From Marchantia polymorpha subsp. ruderalis (taxonomy: Eukaryota; Streptophyta; Marchantiopsida; Marchantiales; Marchantiaceae), in NCBI GenBank assembly GCA_037833965.1, contig AP031351.1:22952501-23016500 (forward strand): a DNA stretch of 64,000 nucleotides, written 5' to 3'. The position numbers were made by a program, and so were the translations under genes. This document shows positions 1-9,640 of the stretch, one piece after another. The number at the start of each line of letters is the position of its first letter. Position 1 is the first letter of the stretch. The notes under the pieces are model-generated. The model had not been told where the DNA came from. It did no database searches and worked only from the letters and a program-made list of their open reading frames with translations.

Positions 1-1333
1 TCTTACGCTGAGTGATGGCTACTGCTCCCAGTTTCAGGGGGCGACGGTGAAATCTAGCCCGGCTCTGACGTCTTGCTTTTCAAATTCCGCTTTCTGAAGC
101 ATGGTAGCGGTAGTGGACTCCACCCATAGACCTCAGCGATGGTAGCCAGGGAAAACTACAACAGTGCTGAGTCCGGAGGACAGCATCATAAATTAGAAGC
201 ACTTTTCCTTGACAAAGAGGACTCATCCTCATAGATGCCCAATAATGGCTATTACAATCAGATCCATAATCATTACGGCTCACGAAGGGCTTGAAACGTC
301 AATGCACCGAACGACCAAATGAGTCGATGTTTTCCATCGTCGAGAGACTCGAGGCCTGACTAAACGGTACACAATTGGAAGGCCGATCGATTCGTGGGAT
401 CAGATCTTGCCACAAGACAAGCGCGGAGAATTGGAGTAGGATGTCTACGTGTGGCCCGCATCAGATCAGATCAGGCTGAGCCCTGCAGAAATTCAACGAG
501 GTGTTGACACTGATTTGGTCACGAATGCGGTTGAAAATGATAAAGATAAATGTCCAGGCCTTGGATGAAACAGGAAGGAACCGAGTTTTGACAGTACAAA
601 TGTATGCAGGAACAGTGGATGAACCTTACACTGGCCAGATCTAGCGGCCAGCCACTTGCAAGAGGACCGACCATCGCAAGGACCAAGGACCGAGATGGAG
701 ATCGATGCCGACATCTCCTTCTTTAAAACATCTCATCTTCACAGTGGATATTCGCTCAGCATCTTCCTGCACTCCTGAAGTTGTGGTTGGCTCCACCGTT
801 GAAATGTTCGCCCACAGCATCCTTTTTATCCCGGCCTGCCGATGCTGAATCAGAACTATGGAACTGTGTTTATAGAACGTATGTTTAATACAGCGTATAA
901 TACAGGATCATGAATACAACTATGCGCATCAGGTTACAAGACGCGGGAGGGTCGAATCAACAGCCCCTTCCGTTCGATGGTCGAAGAAGAGGAGATCCGG
1001 ATTTAGGAGGCGAACGATAAATAGGATGGTGATGAAGAAGATGCTCTAGAGACCGATTGGGACGACCACCTCCATGAATTCAACGAGGTTGATAGGTCGG
1101 ATCGCCTGAATCGTTTTGATGACCAAATGTTGTTTGATACCGACCAGATTTTGGACTAGGGTCTCGTGATGCCTCCAGCAGTAAATTCAGCTCACATTTG
1201 TTCATTGTATTGAACAAAACGTATTATACAACCCAAAAATCATAAAACACAGTTTTATAATCACAACATGCCCTTTCGGTCTCGATCGATCGAGGTAAGA
1301 TGTTTGCTCGACATCCATGAAACCGCATCAAAT
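1..1333. other. Upstream flank without a supportable gene
   Basis: No open frame here has a recognisable family signature. The only coding-like stretch is an acidic + strand frame at about 1031-1159 (residues such as DGDEEDALETDWDD) ending in TAG; upstream it meets a stop and would need a frameshift to join an Arg/Gly-rich stretch at about 940-1020. It could be the last exon or a relic of a gene outside the window. I do not recognise it. Confidence 0.25.
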
Positions 1334-1403
1334 GTCCAAGGCTCCCCACCCTGGTCAAACGCTTTCATCAGCCTTGTCGCTCTCTCTCCCTCGCTCCAGA
1401 ACG

Positions 1404-1410
1404 TATATAA
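1404..1410 (+). promoter_or_regulatory. TATA box, promoter unit 1
   Basis: TATATAA sits in the first unit of the tandem cassette. A start about 30 bases downstream would give a leader that reaches the splice donor at 1501. Confidence 0.6.
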
Positions 1411-1594
1411 ACAAGTCCCCAACTTGTAGACGTATCAACATCCTCACCTTCAGCGCAAAATCGTGTTACAGACTCAGCAGCTCTCAACACTCGTGCTTCG
1501 GTGAGTTCCATAAAATACTCAAAGGTCCAAGGCTCCCCACCCTGGTCAAACGCTTTCATCAGCCTGGTCGCTCTCTCTCCCTCGCTCCAGAACG

Positions 1595-1601
1595 TATATA
1601 A
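1595..1601 (+). promoter_or_regulatory. TATA box, promoter unit 2
   Basis: The same TATATAA in the second unit, 191 bases downstream. A start near 1625-1630 would give a leader of about 65 bases before the donor at 1692. Confidence 0.65.
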
Positions 1602-1691
1602 ACAAGTCCCCAACTTGTAGATGTATCAACATCCTCACCTTCAGCGCAAAATCGTGTTTCAGACTCAGCAGCTCTCAACACTCGTGCTTCG

Positions 1692-1938
1692 GTGAGTTCC
1701 ATAAAATACTCAAATTTGGCTCGTTTTCCTCGAAAACTTCGATGATCTTATTTTCTCTTTGCATTCGAGAGTTCAGATAATTTGTGCATGTTGTTGCAAG
1801 TGATTGAGTGAGTATCCTTCTATTTGAAGTTAGTCACGCTCAGTCGTAGGGCTCTTCGTGTGAATGTCACTGGCACCCATCATGACATTGAATGAACGGA
1901 CGATGTGTTCATAACCAGCTGCTCGAAATATTTTGCAG
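1692..1938 (+). other. Leader intron of the spherulin-4-like gene
   Basis: The donor GTGAGT at 1692 and the acceptor TTTTGCAG ending at 1938 bound a 247-base intron placed before the first ATG of the coding frame at 1981. It is inferred from splice signals only. Confidence 0.55.
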
Positions 1939-1980
1939 TGAACTCAATTGACGATTGAACTCAATTCAGCTGCTGGCCCG

Positions 1981-2933
1981 ATGGCCACCACGCTCACGAA
2001 GCTCGCGCTGGCTCTGACGCTGGTGCACGCAGTGTGTGCGAGCAGGCAGATTCTGCAAACAGCAGGCTGCGCAGGCGTGTCGCAGTATATTATAGCGCCT
2101 TCGTACGTGTACCCGTGCTCGATCACGACGCCGAGCTGCGCATGGTACTCGTTCTCGAACGGCGCGGACATCGTCATCATCAACCCGAACAGCGGGCCCG
2201 GGAAGACAGCGAATTCGGACTACGTGAACTTGGTCAGAGCCATCAGAGCGTCGACGAGCACGTACATCACCACCATTCTGGGCTACGTGGCCACGACGTA
2301 TGGAGCCAAGAGCCAGGCCGCCGTCAATGCCGAGACCGACCTGTACAACTCTCTGTACAAAGTAGACGGGATTTTCTTCGACGAGGCGTCCACGGACTGC
2401 ACCAAAACGTCGTACTACAGCAACATTGTGACACATGTGCAGGACACGACCATGTCGCCCACTGGCCAGGATTACACCATTCTCAACTGGGGCACCAATG
2501 GGCCCGAATGCTTCCTCAAGACCGCGTCGGGCAATGTCCCCGCCGACAACTTCGTCACCTTCGAGAGTGAGTCCTGCAGTCGATGGATTGGAATGGAATC
2601 GAATGAAGATTGTGCATTCATGTCATTCATTTTCGAGCTCCTGTGAATGTGAATGATGTGACGTGATGTGTCTGTCGTGCAGATTCTCACGCGAGCTATG
2701 CTTCGTACGCTCCCGCCGCGTACATGGCCAAGTATGCACCGTCACGCTTCTACCACATCGTGTACAAAGTGACTCAAGCCAACCTCATCTCCACCATGAC
2801 CAAATCGAAGAAGTCTCGCGCCGGCGGGGTCTATATCACGAATGATGTTCTGCCGAATCCCTACGACACTGCCCCGACGCCCTTCACCTCGTACTGGAAA
2901 GCGCAGGTCGCCAAGGCGGCCGCCTCGTGCTGA
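1981..2933 (+). CDS. Secreted spherulin-4 family protein (GH135-like)
   Basis: Coding exons 1981-2566 and 2683-2933 join to 278 residues; the 116-base intron has GTGAGT and GTGCAG borders and splits an Asn codon. The frame stays open upstream of 1981 but without an ATG, so the start is Met at 1981. Residues 1-20 form a signal peptide (hydrophobic LALALTLVHAVCA). Family landmarks seen are the strand motif VIINPNSGPG (65-74), GYVATTYG (101-108), the acidic GIFFDE (130-135) and NWGTNGPECF (169-178). Spherulin-4 proteins are secreted TIM-barrel proteins; the Aspergillus member Sph3 founded glycoside hydrolase family GH135 and acts on an N-acetylgalactosamine-containing polysaccharide. A wall or extracellular polysaccharide hydrolase role is therefore possible, but the plant substrate is unknown. 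The gene appears intact and is driven by the duplicated cassette just upstream. An HMG-box relic on the other strand begins right after its stop. Confidence 0.85.
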
Positions 2934-3189
2934 TCTCGAGCGCCTTATTTCCTTATATAATTTCTTGCACTCATCAAAAAAGATGAAAAATACAATTCGG
3001 AATTTGCCACCCACAACGACACCATTCGACTCCGAATCCGAGTGCTATTCCTTACACAACATTTTAAACTCATCAAGATAATTGAAGAAGTCAATTTGTG
3101 AGGTCACAAATTGCCTTCTTCAATCAGTTTGGATCCTGCAAACGCACTTAGACTATTGTACTCTTGTTTTTTGATAGAGCCTTGGCAAT

Positions 3190-3480
3190 GTTAGAACCTT
3201 TTCAAATCTAGACATGTCTTTACTCTTATCTCCAACTCCGGGCGCCAACCGCGGCAACGTCCATAGCCTAGGGATGATCTTTCTTAAATCAATTCTTGAA
3301 CTCATCAAGAATAATGAAGAAGACAATAGATGTCTAAGTTGTAACCTTTTCAAATCTAGACATGTCTTTACTTTTATCTCCAACGCCGGCGTCGACCGCG
3401 GCAACGTCCATAGCCTAGGGATGATCTTTCTTAAATCACTTCTTGAACTCATCAAGAATAATGAAGAAGACAATTGATGT
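3190..3480. repeat. Two tandem ~150-bp units (HMG-box derived)
   Basis: The + strand shows two near-identical units (about 3190-3340 and 3341-3480), each from CTTTTCAAATCTAGACATG to a run like GAATAATGAAGAAGACAAT. They differ by point changes and a 1-base indel at the GGGCGCC/GGCGTC position. Both are HMG-box pieces when read on the - strand. Confidence 0.8.
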
Positions 3481-3713
3481 CTAAGCAAACACAACAACAC
3501 TCTTGGTCTTGTGAATATCTTCCTTCAAAGACTTACTTAAGTCATCAAGTTAGATGAAAAAGGCAGTTTGTAACCTCTTCAATTGCTTTGGATCTTGTAA
3601 CGTAACATATACTTATTGTCCTTGTGAAGGAGAGGGTAGAGTGCCCTTTCCTTCGTGATCGGATTATCAAGACATTTCGCGCCTTTGGCGCTTCCTTCAT
3701 AGAGGCAAAGAAA

Positions 3714-3763
3714 TCTCCCTATTGGTCCGAAATTGCATGCGCATCTTCGGACCCATAGGGAGA
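3714..3763. repeat. Hairpin with 18-bp arms
   Basis: TCTCCCTATTGGTCCGAA at 3714-3731 pairs with 3746-3763 (17 of 18 positions) around a 14-base loop. Function unknown. Confidence 0.7.
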
Positions 3764-4639
3764 GATATGTACTGCGAAGACTAAAGGCAGAGGTGGATAG
3801 GGGAAAAATATTTTTAATGGTTGAATGGCCTCCCTACAAACCATATGTGCAAGATTATATTGCATACGGGTCTCTGAGGGGATGCTATTCAACAACAATT
3901 GGCCGGGCGCAACGTCACTCATTCTGCAAATTTTCATATTTGTAAATTCATGATTCCATAAACTATTTCTGTTGAGACTTCGCAATGTAGGGAGCCATCT
4001 CAAATTGAGACTCTTCGGTTGATTTGGATTTTGTAAACTCACATAGATTTATCGTACTCTAACTTCTTTTGACCTTTCACAATCTACATTAACCTTTCTA
4101 GCTTCTTCTGTTGACAGTTGCAAGTGAAGGATGGCTTCTCAAATGGAGCCTCGTCAATTGCTTTGGATCTTGTAAACTCACTCTTGATTGATCTTACTTA
4201 AAGTATTTCTTGAATTCATCAAGAAAGATGAAGAAGTCATTTACACCCTTGGATTCCCACACGCTTATAATATCATCCTGAGTCCAAGGCTGTGGATGAT
4301 ATTACTTCAAAAAATTCTAACCTCAAGAAGAAAGATGAGGAGTTAAATTGGTGGCCTTTTCTTTTGATTTGTATCTTGTAAACTGATCTAGACTTATCTT
4401 ATTCTTGTTTCTACTCTTGAGACTTAGCAATGCCTTTCGACCCAACGCAGTTTAAGTTACATTGCTTCTAGGGTTTAAACTTTCGATTACAGTACTCAGT
4501 GTGAGCACAAAAATTCGCTCACATGTCTTTTTAACCTGATGAGAGTTAAAATTCTACATTTAAGCTCTTGCAAAATTATGCTTGGAGTTTTCTGAAAGTT
4601 TTGTTAAGATTAGGAGTTGGTGTAATAGCTAGTAAGCAA

Positions 4640-5640
4640 AGGTGCGGAAAAGGGCCTTCGGGGCAAGGTTTTCGGCGAAGTGCCTTCAGTGAAGTCCCTT
4701 CGGGAAAAGACCTTCGGCGAAACAGTGAAACCCTCATAACGTTTTCAATTTGTAACGCCTTGAATTAATTAGGGTCTTGTTGGAAAGAGCTTCTGACGCT
4801 GGTTCCAACGAGACCAAGAACTTTTCAAACGGATCAGAGTTCAGTGAGTTATGAATGTCTAAAGTGGCTGATAGGGTTAGGTAGCACGAGTTCGGCGGAA
4901 GGGCCTTCGGCGGTAGCTGTCCTTCGGCGGAAGCGTAGAACCGTGATAACTTTTTTGGTTCTGAACGGTTTGACTTTGTTAGGGGCTTGTTGGAAAAAAC
5001 TTAACACGCTCGTTCCAACAAGCCCAAAAACGCTTTAAACGGATCAGGGATCAGTGAGTTATGAGTGTCTCGAGTTATGAGTTATGAGTTATGAAGTTTA
5101 TGAATGGAAGGGCCTTCGGCGACGGACGTCTTCGGGATACGCCTTCGGGGATGCAGGAGAGTGCTTTCGGCGGAAAGGTAAAACCGGCATAACTTTTTCA
5201 ATTTGTAATGGTTTGACTTAATTAGTGTCTCGTTGGAAAGAACTCGCGATGCTCGTTCTAACGAGACCAAGAACTCTTGAAACGTATCATAAGTGAGTGA
5301 GTTATGAATGTCTAAAGTGGCTGATATGGTTAGGTAGCAGGCCTTCGGGGCAAGGCCTTCGGCGGAAGTGTAAAACCGTGATAACTTTTTCAATTCATAA
5401 CGGTTTGAGTCAGTTAGGGTCTTGTTGGAAAGACCTTGCGACGCTTGTTTCAACGAGACCAAGAATCCTTGAAACGAATCAAAACTCAATGAGTTATGAG
5501 TGTCTAAAGTGGCGTATATGGTTAGGTGAAGGGCCTTCGGCGACGGACGTCTTCGGTGACGGACGACTTCGGGGATACGCCTTCGGGGATGCGGGAGGGT
5601 GCCTTCGGCGCAAGAGCCTTCGGCGGTAGGATGACTTCGA
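4640..5640. repeat. Diverged ~220-bp tandem repeats with CCTTCGG clusters
   Basis: About four diverged units carry the same order: a CCTTCGG-rich patch, AACCGTGATAACTTTTTCAA, GGGTCTTGTTGGAAAGA, GTTCCAACGAGACCAAGAA, then GAGTTATGAATGTCTAAAGTGG. The patches consist of many close copies of GGCCTTCGGCG-like words (near 4655-4720, 4890-4940, 5105-5180, 5340-5370, 5525-5640). Translated on +, the units give similar peptides (for example TVITFSIHNGLSQLGSCWK) with stops, so any coding past is decayed. No long terminal repeats or polymerase motifs were found around it. Confidence 0.7.
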
Positions 5641-5929
5641 CGGTGTGTGGATTAAGATTTCCGACGGCGGAGGTCAACGTGGTCATGAATGTGGAATGTG
5701 CAAGTGCGGCATGCAAGCGGCCTGTGGGCACCTCGGCCCTTGGACTTTTGGAGATGAATTTTTGGCCTGGGGATAGAGATCGTGTGGTGTGCCATTGTGT
5801 GGAGACGCTGGTGGGATCGGTAGGAGGAATACAGTGTGGATGTGAGTGATTTTCGCCGGGAAGTGGTGAGAATTAGGAGGGGAATGTAGAGAATTCGAAG
5901 GAGGAGGGAGAAAAATCTCGAGGGTGGAG

Positions 5930-6270
5930 AGTCGTATCTGAGAGTGAAATTTAATCGGGGTCTGAAATCGAGGTGTCGAATCTGTGAGTGGGAGCTGAAA
6001 TCGAAGTGGAGGTTCTGAGAGTGGGAGTTGAAATCGGACTGAAATCTGAGACTAAAATCTAACAGTCGGGATCTGAATTTGAAATTGAAAAGTGAGAGTT
6101 AAATCAGAGAGAGAAATCTGGTGGGGTCTGAAGGTGGAAGCTGAGAAATTGACACCGAAATCTGAGTAGGTATTGGGAGTGGAACTGAAATCGAAGGTGA
6201 GAACTGAGGCTTTGAGACTGAAATCTGATACTCGACATTGTGGGTGGAATCTGATAGGAGGGAGAAATCC
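5930..6270. repeat. Purine-rich degenerate minisatellite
   Basis: The + strand is a run of short G/A-rich words such as CTGAGAGTGGGAGTTGAAAT and TGAAATCGAAGTGGAG repeated with many changes. The antisense frames here (Ser/Pro/Gln-rich) are products of this composition, not genes. Confidence 0.6.
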
Positions 6271-7101
6271 CTGAGTGCAAGGGCGTTGAGTGCGTGGGGC
6301 CGCTGATAGTGTCGCCGGAGGGCTGAGTGGAGAGTGTGTGTGAAGGCCAAGAGGGTCGCTGGGCTGAGAGTGAGTTGATCACTAAGAGGAAGAATCAAGC
6401 AAAGTGTTGAGAGTAGAATCGTGTTCCCTGGGTGTGAAGATTGCTGTTAAGAACGGTGTCACCTCGTGCTGCCGGTGTGTTACCTGACTTAGTCTGAGGC
6501 AATGTGTCCGAGATCTGGCACTCATTCTAGGATAGGCCCGCAGCGGCCGTAGTATTGAGAAAGTCACCCAGAGTGGGGATAGATCCTTATGTTACGAGGA
6601 GCTTGTCTGCTACTCTTGTGAAAATAGCAGACAGCAAGTTGTTAGTGTCAGTTCTGGACAATTTGTCTGCGAAAAATCGAGTATTTATAATTTCATTGTC
6701 TTGAATACACTTTGAGCACATGGTTTGAGATCAGAGAAGTTGGATTATGGGAGCTAGAACCCCCACCTGGATTACAAACGCTGAAGGGTGGGGAGTTTCG
6801 GCTCACACTCAGCTCTATTTATAAACATGTTATAGCTTTGTTTCCACTTGATTGACGGTCCAGTCGGTAATTTCATCCGATTGAATCTTAGTTTGAGATC
6901 CAGATAGGCAGTATTAGAAGTTCACGAACTCTACCCGTTTCAATCATCGGTTGACCTTCAGTTTAGGAGAATTGGAGCTCACCATCGGTGGGAAGGTGAG
7001 CAAAAAACTGCGTAGGGTCTGTACCCACTTCTCCTGATAAAGGCAGTCTCATTCATCTGCGCTTCATCTTATGCATCAAGGATTCGTGAACTGAACGGAA
7101 C
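6271..7101. other. Spacer without a supportable gene
   Basis: No family signature is visible. A TATA-like CTATTTATAAA lies at about 6815-6825 (+), but no convincing frame follows before the duplicated segment starts. Confidence 0.4.
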
Positions 7102-7381
7102 CATATTCAGGTATTCACTGGAATACGAACAGGTGTACAATGTTGTGTGCATTGAGTGATGAGAGGGGTCAAAGGAGCAAATTTTTATGATCCGCACTAC
7201 TCGGAGGGAATGAGAATCCTCCGATATTCCTAAATTTTCATGTCGAGATTTTCAGATGAAACAGCACTCATCGTTCCTGAGTCAATTGACTCGTTCAAGA
7301 CGAAACGGATGGGACAAAAGATCTGACTACCAAATTACAATAGCGTGAGCTTGATCGTAACAAATATTTCAGTTGGAACAA

Positions 7382-7612
7382 CTAACCAAGTCGAAAAAAT
7401 CTTAACATTGGACTAGGAGGAAGAACAGATTTAGAATTACTCAATTGGAACCCACCAGAGAATCCACAGCACTTACAAAAATGAGAGTCAAGTCCGAGGT
7501 AAAATGCTTGATCAAAAATGGTACCCAACGAAATATATTTTTTAATCAACGTACATGTTGTCCCTGTAGAGATACGCTGATTTGCTGAGTGCCGTGAACC
7601 ATGATTATTCAT
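7382..7612 (-). other. Conserved small ORF of unknown status, copy 1
   Basis: This 76-codon ATG frame is preserved in copy 2 (12240-12470) with only two residue changes. A third, much more diverged copy near 15240-15310 keeps the pattern C-x-C-C-x-Y/F-S-G-x-F in the same frame. That hints that the stretch around SHFCKCCGFSGGF was coding, perhaps as one exon. There is no signal peptide or known domain. Preservation between copies 1 and 2 alone proves little because the DNA is near identical. Confidence 0.25.
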
Positions 7613-8056
7613 TTTCTATCTGGTTTGATTACCGTGGCACTAAAAACATTACACTGCTTATTTGTCTCTGATCAGGTCCATATTTATAGACTAAGCGCTT
7701 TGATTTAAATCCTGCGTCACCAGTAAGAGCAGGAAGTATATCGGGCTTCCAGGATACTAGAGACTGGATGCCTTGAACAACCATTTTCAGCAGTAGAACA
7801 CATCAGTCCACCTCCGACCGACGGGACTGATCAAGATGGCTAAGAAACTTCAGGAAGTACTCATTGTTCTGGTAGAAGCTGCGGACAGAGAGAATCACCC
7901 GATGACAGTTGCTGGAAGATGCGCTCATCTTCCAGCGATGCGTCCCAGCGTTTTGTCTGACCGTGCTAGGAATCCGAACGGGGAAAGATCAAGATGAAGG
8001 AGCTGGAGATGGTGATTTAGATGGAGGAGAACGGGGGACAGATTGAAGACGAGCAG

Positions 8057-8482
8057 TTAGATGTGAGTGGGAAGAGGTGGAAGAGTCGGAAGAGGAGGTA
8101 GCGTAGGAATGTGAGTAGGACGAGGTGGAAGCGTTGGAAGAGTTGCGAGAGGAGGTAGCGTTGGAATGTAAGTGGGACGAGGTGGAAGCGATGGAAGATG
8201 AGCAGGAAGAGGTGGAAGCGTGGGAAGAGGAGGCGGCTTTCGGATGTCAGTAGGAAGAGGTGGGAGACTTGGGAGCGGAGGCAGCGATGGAAGATGAGAA
8301 AGAAGACTTGGTAGAGGAGGCAACGTTGGAAGCTGAGTAGAGAAAGTTGGGAGGGGAGGCAGCGTTGGAAAATCAAGCATCATACGAGCTCCCAGCACCG
8401 AAGGAAAGCATATCGCCGTAAAACAGATGAAACTCATGAGTTTCACTGGAAAGTCCCTCAGAGATCGATACATCGTCACCAT
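8057..8482 (-). CDS. Small secreted proline-rich protein, copy 1
   Basis: A 141-codon frame starts at ATG 8482 (an in-frame Met at residue 16 is an alternative). Residues 16-31 form a signal peptide (MSFICFTAICFPSVLG, Ala next). The mature part is built of Pro/Leu repeats, with units like PTLPPLP, PSLPPLP and PTHIPTLPPRP. This composition is typical of structural or cell-wall proline-rich proteins, though it lacks the SPPPP of extensins and has few Tyr or Lys for cross-linking. A TATA-like element lies 90 bases upstream. The second copy has 122 codons and a different repeat number. The product class is supported by signal peptide plus repeats; biochemical function is unknown. Confidence 0.6.
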   Translation of the reverse strand: MVTMYRSLRDFPVKLMSFICFTAICFPSVLGARMMLDFPTLPPLPTFSTQLPTLPPLPSLLSHLPSLPPLPSLPPLPTDIRKPPPLPTLPPLPAHLPSLPPRPTYIPTLPPLATLPTLPPRPTHIPTLPPLPTLPPLPTHI

Positions 8483-8571
8483 CTTGATAGAACGCTGGAC
8501 TGAATCTGTCCTTTGTTTCGAGTTGCTTCGTCCTCTGCAAGCTGATGACGGATATGCTCAAAGTAGGAAGC

Positions 8572-8577
8572 TTATAA
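8572..8577 (-). promoter_or_regulatory. TATA-like box of proline-rich gene copy 1
   Basis: TTATAA (within CCCTTATAAGC on the - strand) lies about 90 bases before the ATG at 8482, a normal distance for a short leader, and is conserved in copy 2. Confidence 0.45.
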
Positions 8578-9100
8578 GGGCCCGATTTGGACTCAGATCT
8601 GTGAGAGTATTATGGCAGGCCGGATATGACAGTCAGGGCGGGTGGGCAGTTCCGTAGTAAGTTACACTTTCCTACCATGAGCAACGACATTCGATCGTTT
8701 CGGAATTCTAGAGCCTGAATCTGCGGACCGAAGTGATGGACCTTAGAAGTCGTGCTGGTTTATCAATATTATATTGCTTAGGCGTCGTTTGATTTTTGCA
8801 GTCAATTGTTGCTGAATAATGTCAGATCAATAACTGCACATGTCCAAAACTTTTGTCAATTATCATGTGAGCGTGTAATCTATACGTACGAGCAATAGCG
8901 ACCGAGATTGGTTCATTTGTTTTCTTTCGTGATTGTGGGTACAGTAATTCGGAAGGGTAGATGGTTTCTCAAGGTAATGAGTATATTATTATTATATGAG
9001 TTTCTTATTCGAATTTTTTCCTGTCAAATTTGAAAAGGTATTGAGCAGATCATGTTACGATATCTATCTTTGAAGAAATTTGGAAATGTCTCTTTAGATA

Positions 9101-9314
9101 GGGTAGTTGTCCTCAGTTTGGGTTTATTATCACTCACCCTAGTCTAATGTGCACTACTTCTTCTTTTCCCAAGCTCGCAAATATTATATCATTCAACTCT
9201 AGTATACATAAAGATAGCTCTAACCAATCACAGATATTACCAATCACTGTTATGTATAGTATAGTAATGTGAAGAATAATTAACCCAAATTGAAGTATAA
9301 TTGGACTCTCCCGC
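9101..9314. mobile_element. Candidate 214-bp MITE in duplication copy 1
   Basis: The block is absent from copy 2, where the flanks read continuously. Its ends are imperfect inverted repeats: GGGTAGTTGTCCTCAGTTTG at the left against the complement of the right end, which reads GCGGGAGAGTCC and then CAATTTGGGTTAATT. ATA flanks both sides, as expected for a 3-bp target duplication. It has no coding capacity. The filled/empty site comparison is the main evidence. Confidence 0.6.
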
Positions 9315-9640
9315 ATACAATAGATATATCAACTCTACCCATATCCATACAAGCATTGATCAAGACCTTCCGGTTGAATTAACTATACGTACCTTCCGTG
9401 TCTTAAACTACAACGCCGAGAAAAGAGATACAACAATTTTTGCAGTATAAAAATCTGCAAAAATTACTGTTGTTAGGTGGTTTCCAATACAATTGTAAGT
9501 AGACTTCTAAATATTGTGGTAAACGAATGCATGTTGGCTTTACCACTAGCACTGTAAGGTAATACCAAACTCTTATGTAATCAATAAAAATTGCCTCGTA
9601 CGTCTTTACTTTCTCATTCCATATTTAAGTATGTAGGTTA

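Larger units (their letters stand above)
1334..1714 (+). repeat. Tandem duplication of promoter, leader exon and splice donor
   Basis: Two nearly identical 191-bp units lie head to tail (1334-1524 and 1525-1714). Each holds a TATA box, the leader sequence after it and a splice donor of the form TTCG|GTGAGT (donors at 1501 and 1692). They precede the spherulin-4-like gene, so both units could start transcripts that splice to the same acceptor at 1937-1938. Few differences separate the units, so the duplication is recent or homogenised. One difference creates an upstream ATG at about 1620 in unit 2 only. Confidence 0.85.
2940..4450 (-). pseudogene. Array A of broken HMG-box copies
   Basis: On the - strand, short frames repeatedly spell pieces of a plant HMGB-type box, interrupted by stops and frameshifts. 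Examples: FFIFFDECKKLYKE at 2950-3000; DFFNYLDEFK plus GVVVGGK at 3000-3105; two tandem copies at 3190-3480 reading VFFIILDEFKK, then DHP-AMDVAAV, then GDKSKDMSRFEK; LKEDIHKTKSVVV at 3490-3560; an N-terminal half at about 4200-4240; and a C-terminal helix remnant (IAKSQE, KQE, DKSRSVYKI) at 4370-4440. In an HMG box these match the Phe-rich first helix, the KHP..K.VA.VGK turn and the EKAPYIAK..K...Y C-terminal helix. No copy is intact. The order is compatible with repeated duplication of one or two exons of an HMGB gene followed by decay. Confidence 0.7.
7102..9640. repeat. Segmental duplication, copy 1
   Basis: This block recurs at 11961-14238 in the same orientation. About 7112-8890 is almost identical to copy 2 apart from repeat-number changes in the proline-rich gene. 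From about 8900 on, similarity drops sharply while remaining alignable to about 9640. Copy 1 has a 214-bp insertion at 9101-9314 that copy 2 lacks. It contains the first proline-rich protein gene. Confidence 0.9.

Noticed and set aside
1966-2570. Long frames in other phases over the spherulin-4 exon
   Set aside because: They are shadows of the high-GC coding exon; only the phase from 1981 has signal peptide and family motifs.
4640-6800. LTR retrotransposon
   Set aside because: No pair of long terminal repeats, primer-binding site, or protease/RT/integrase motif could be found.
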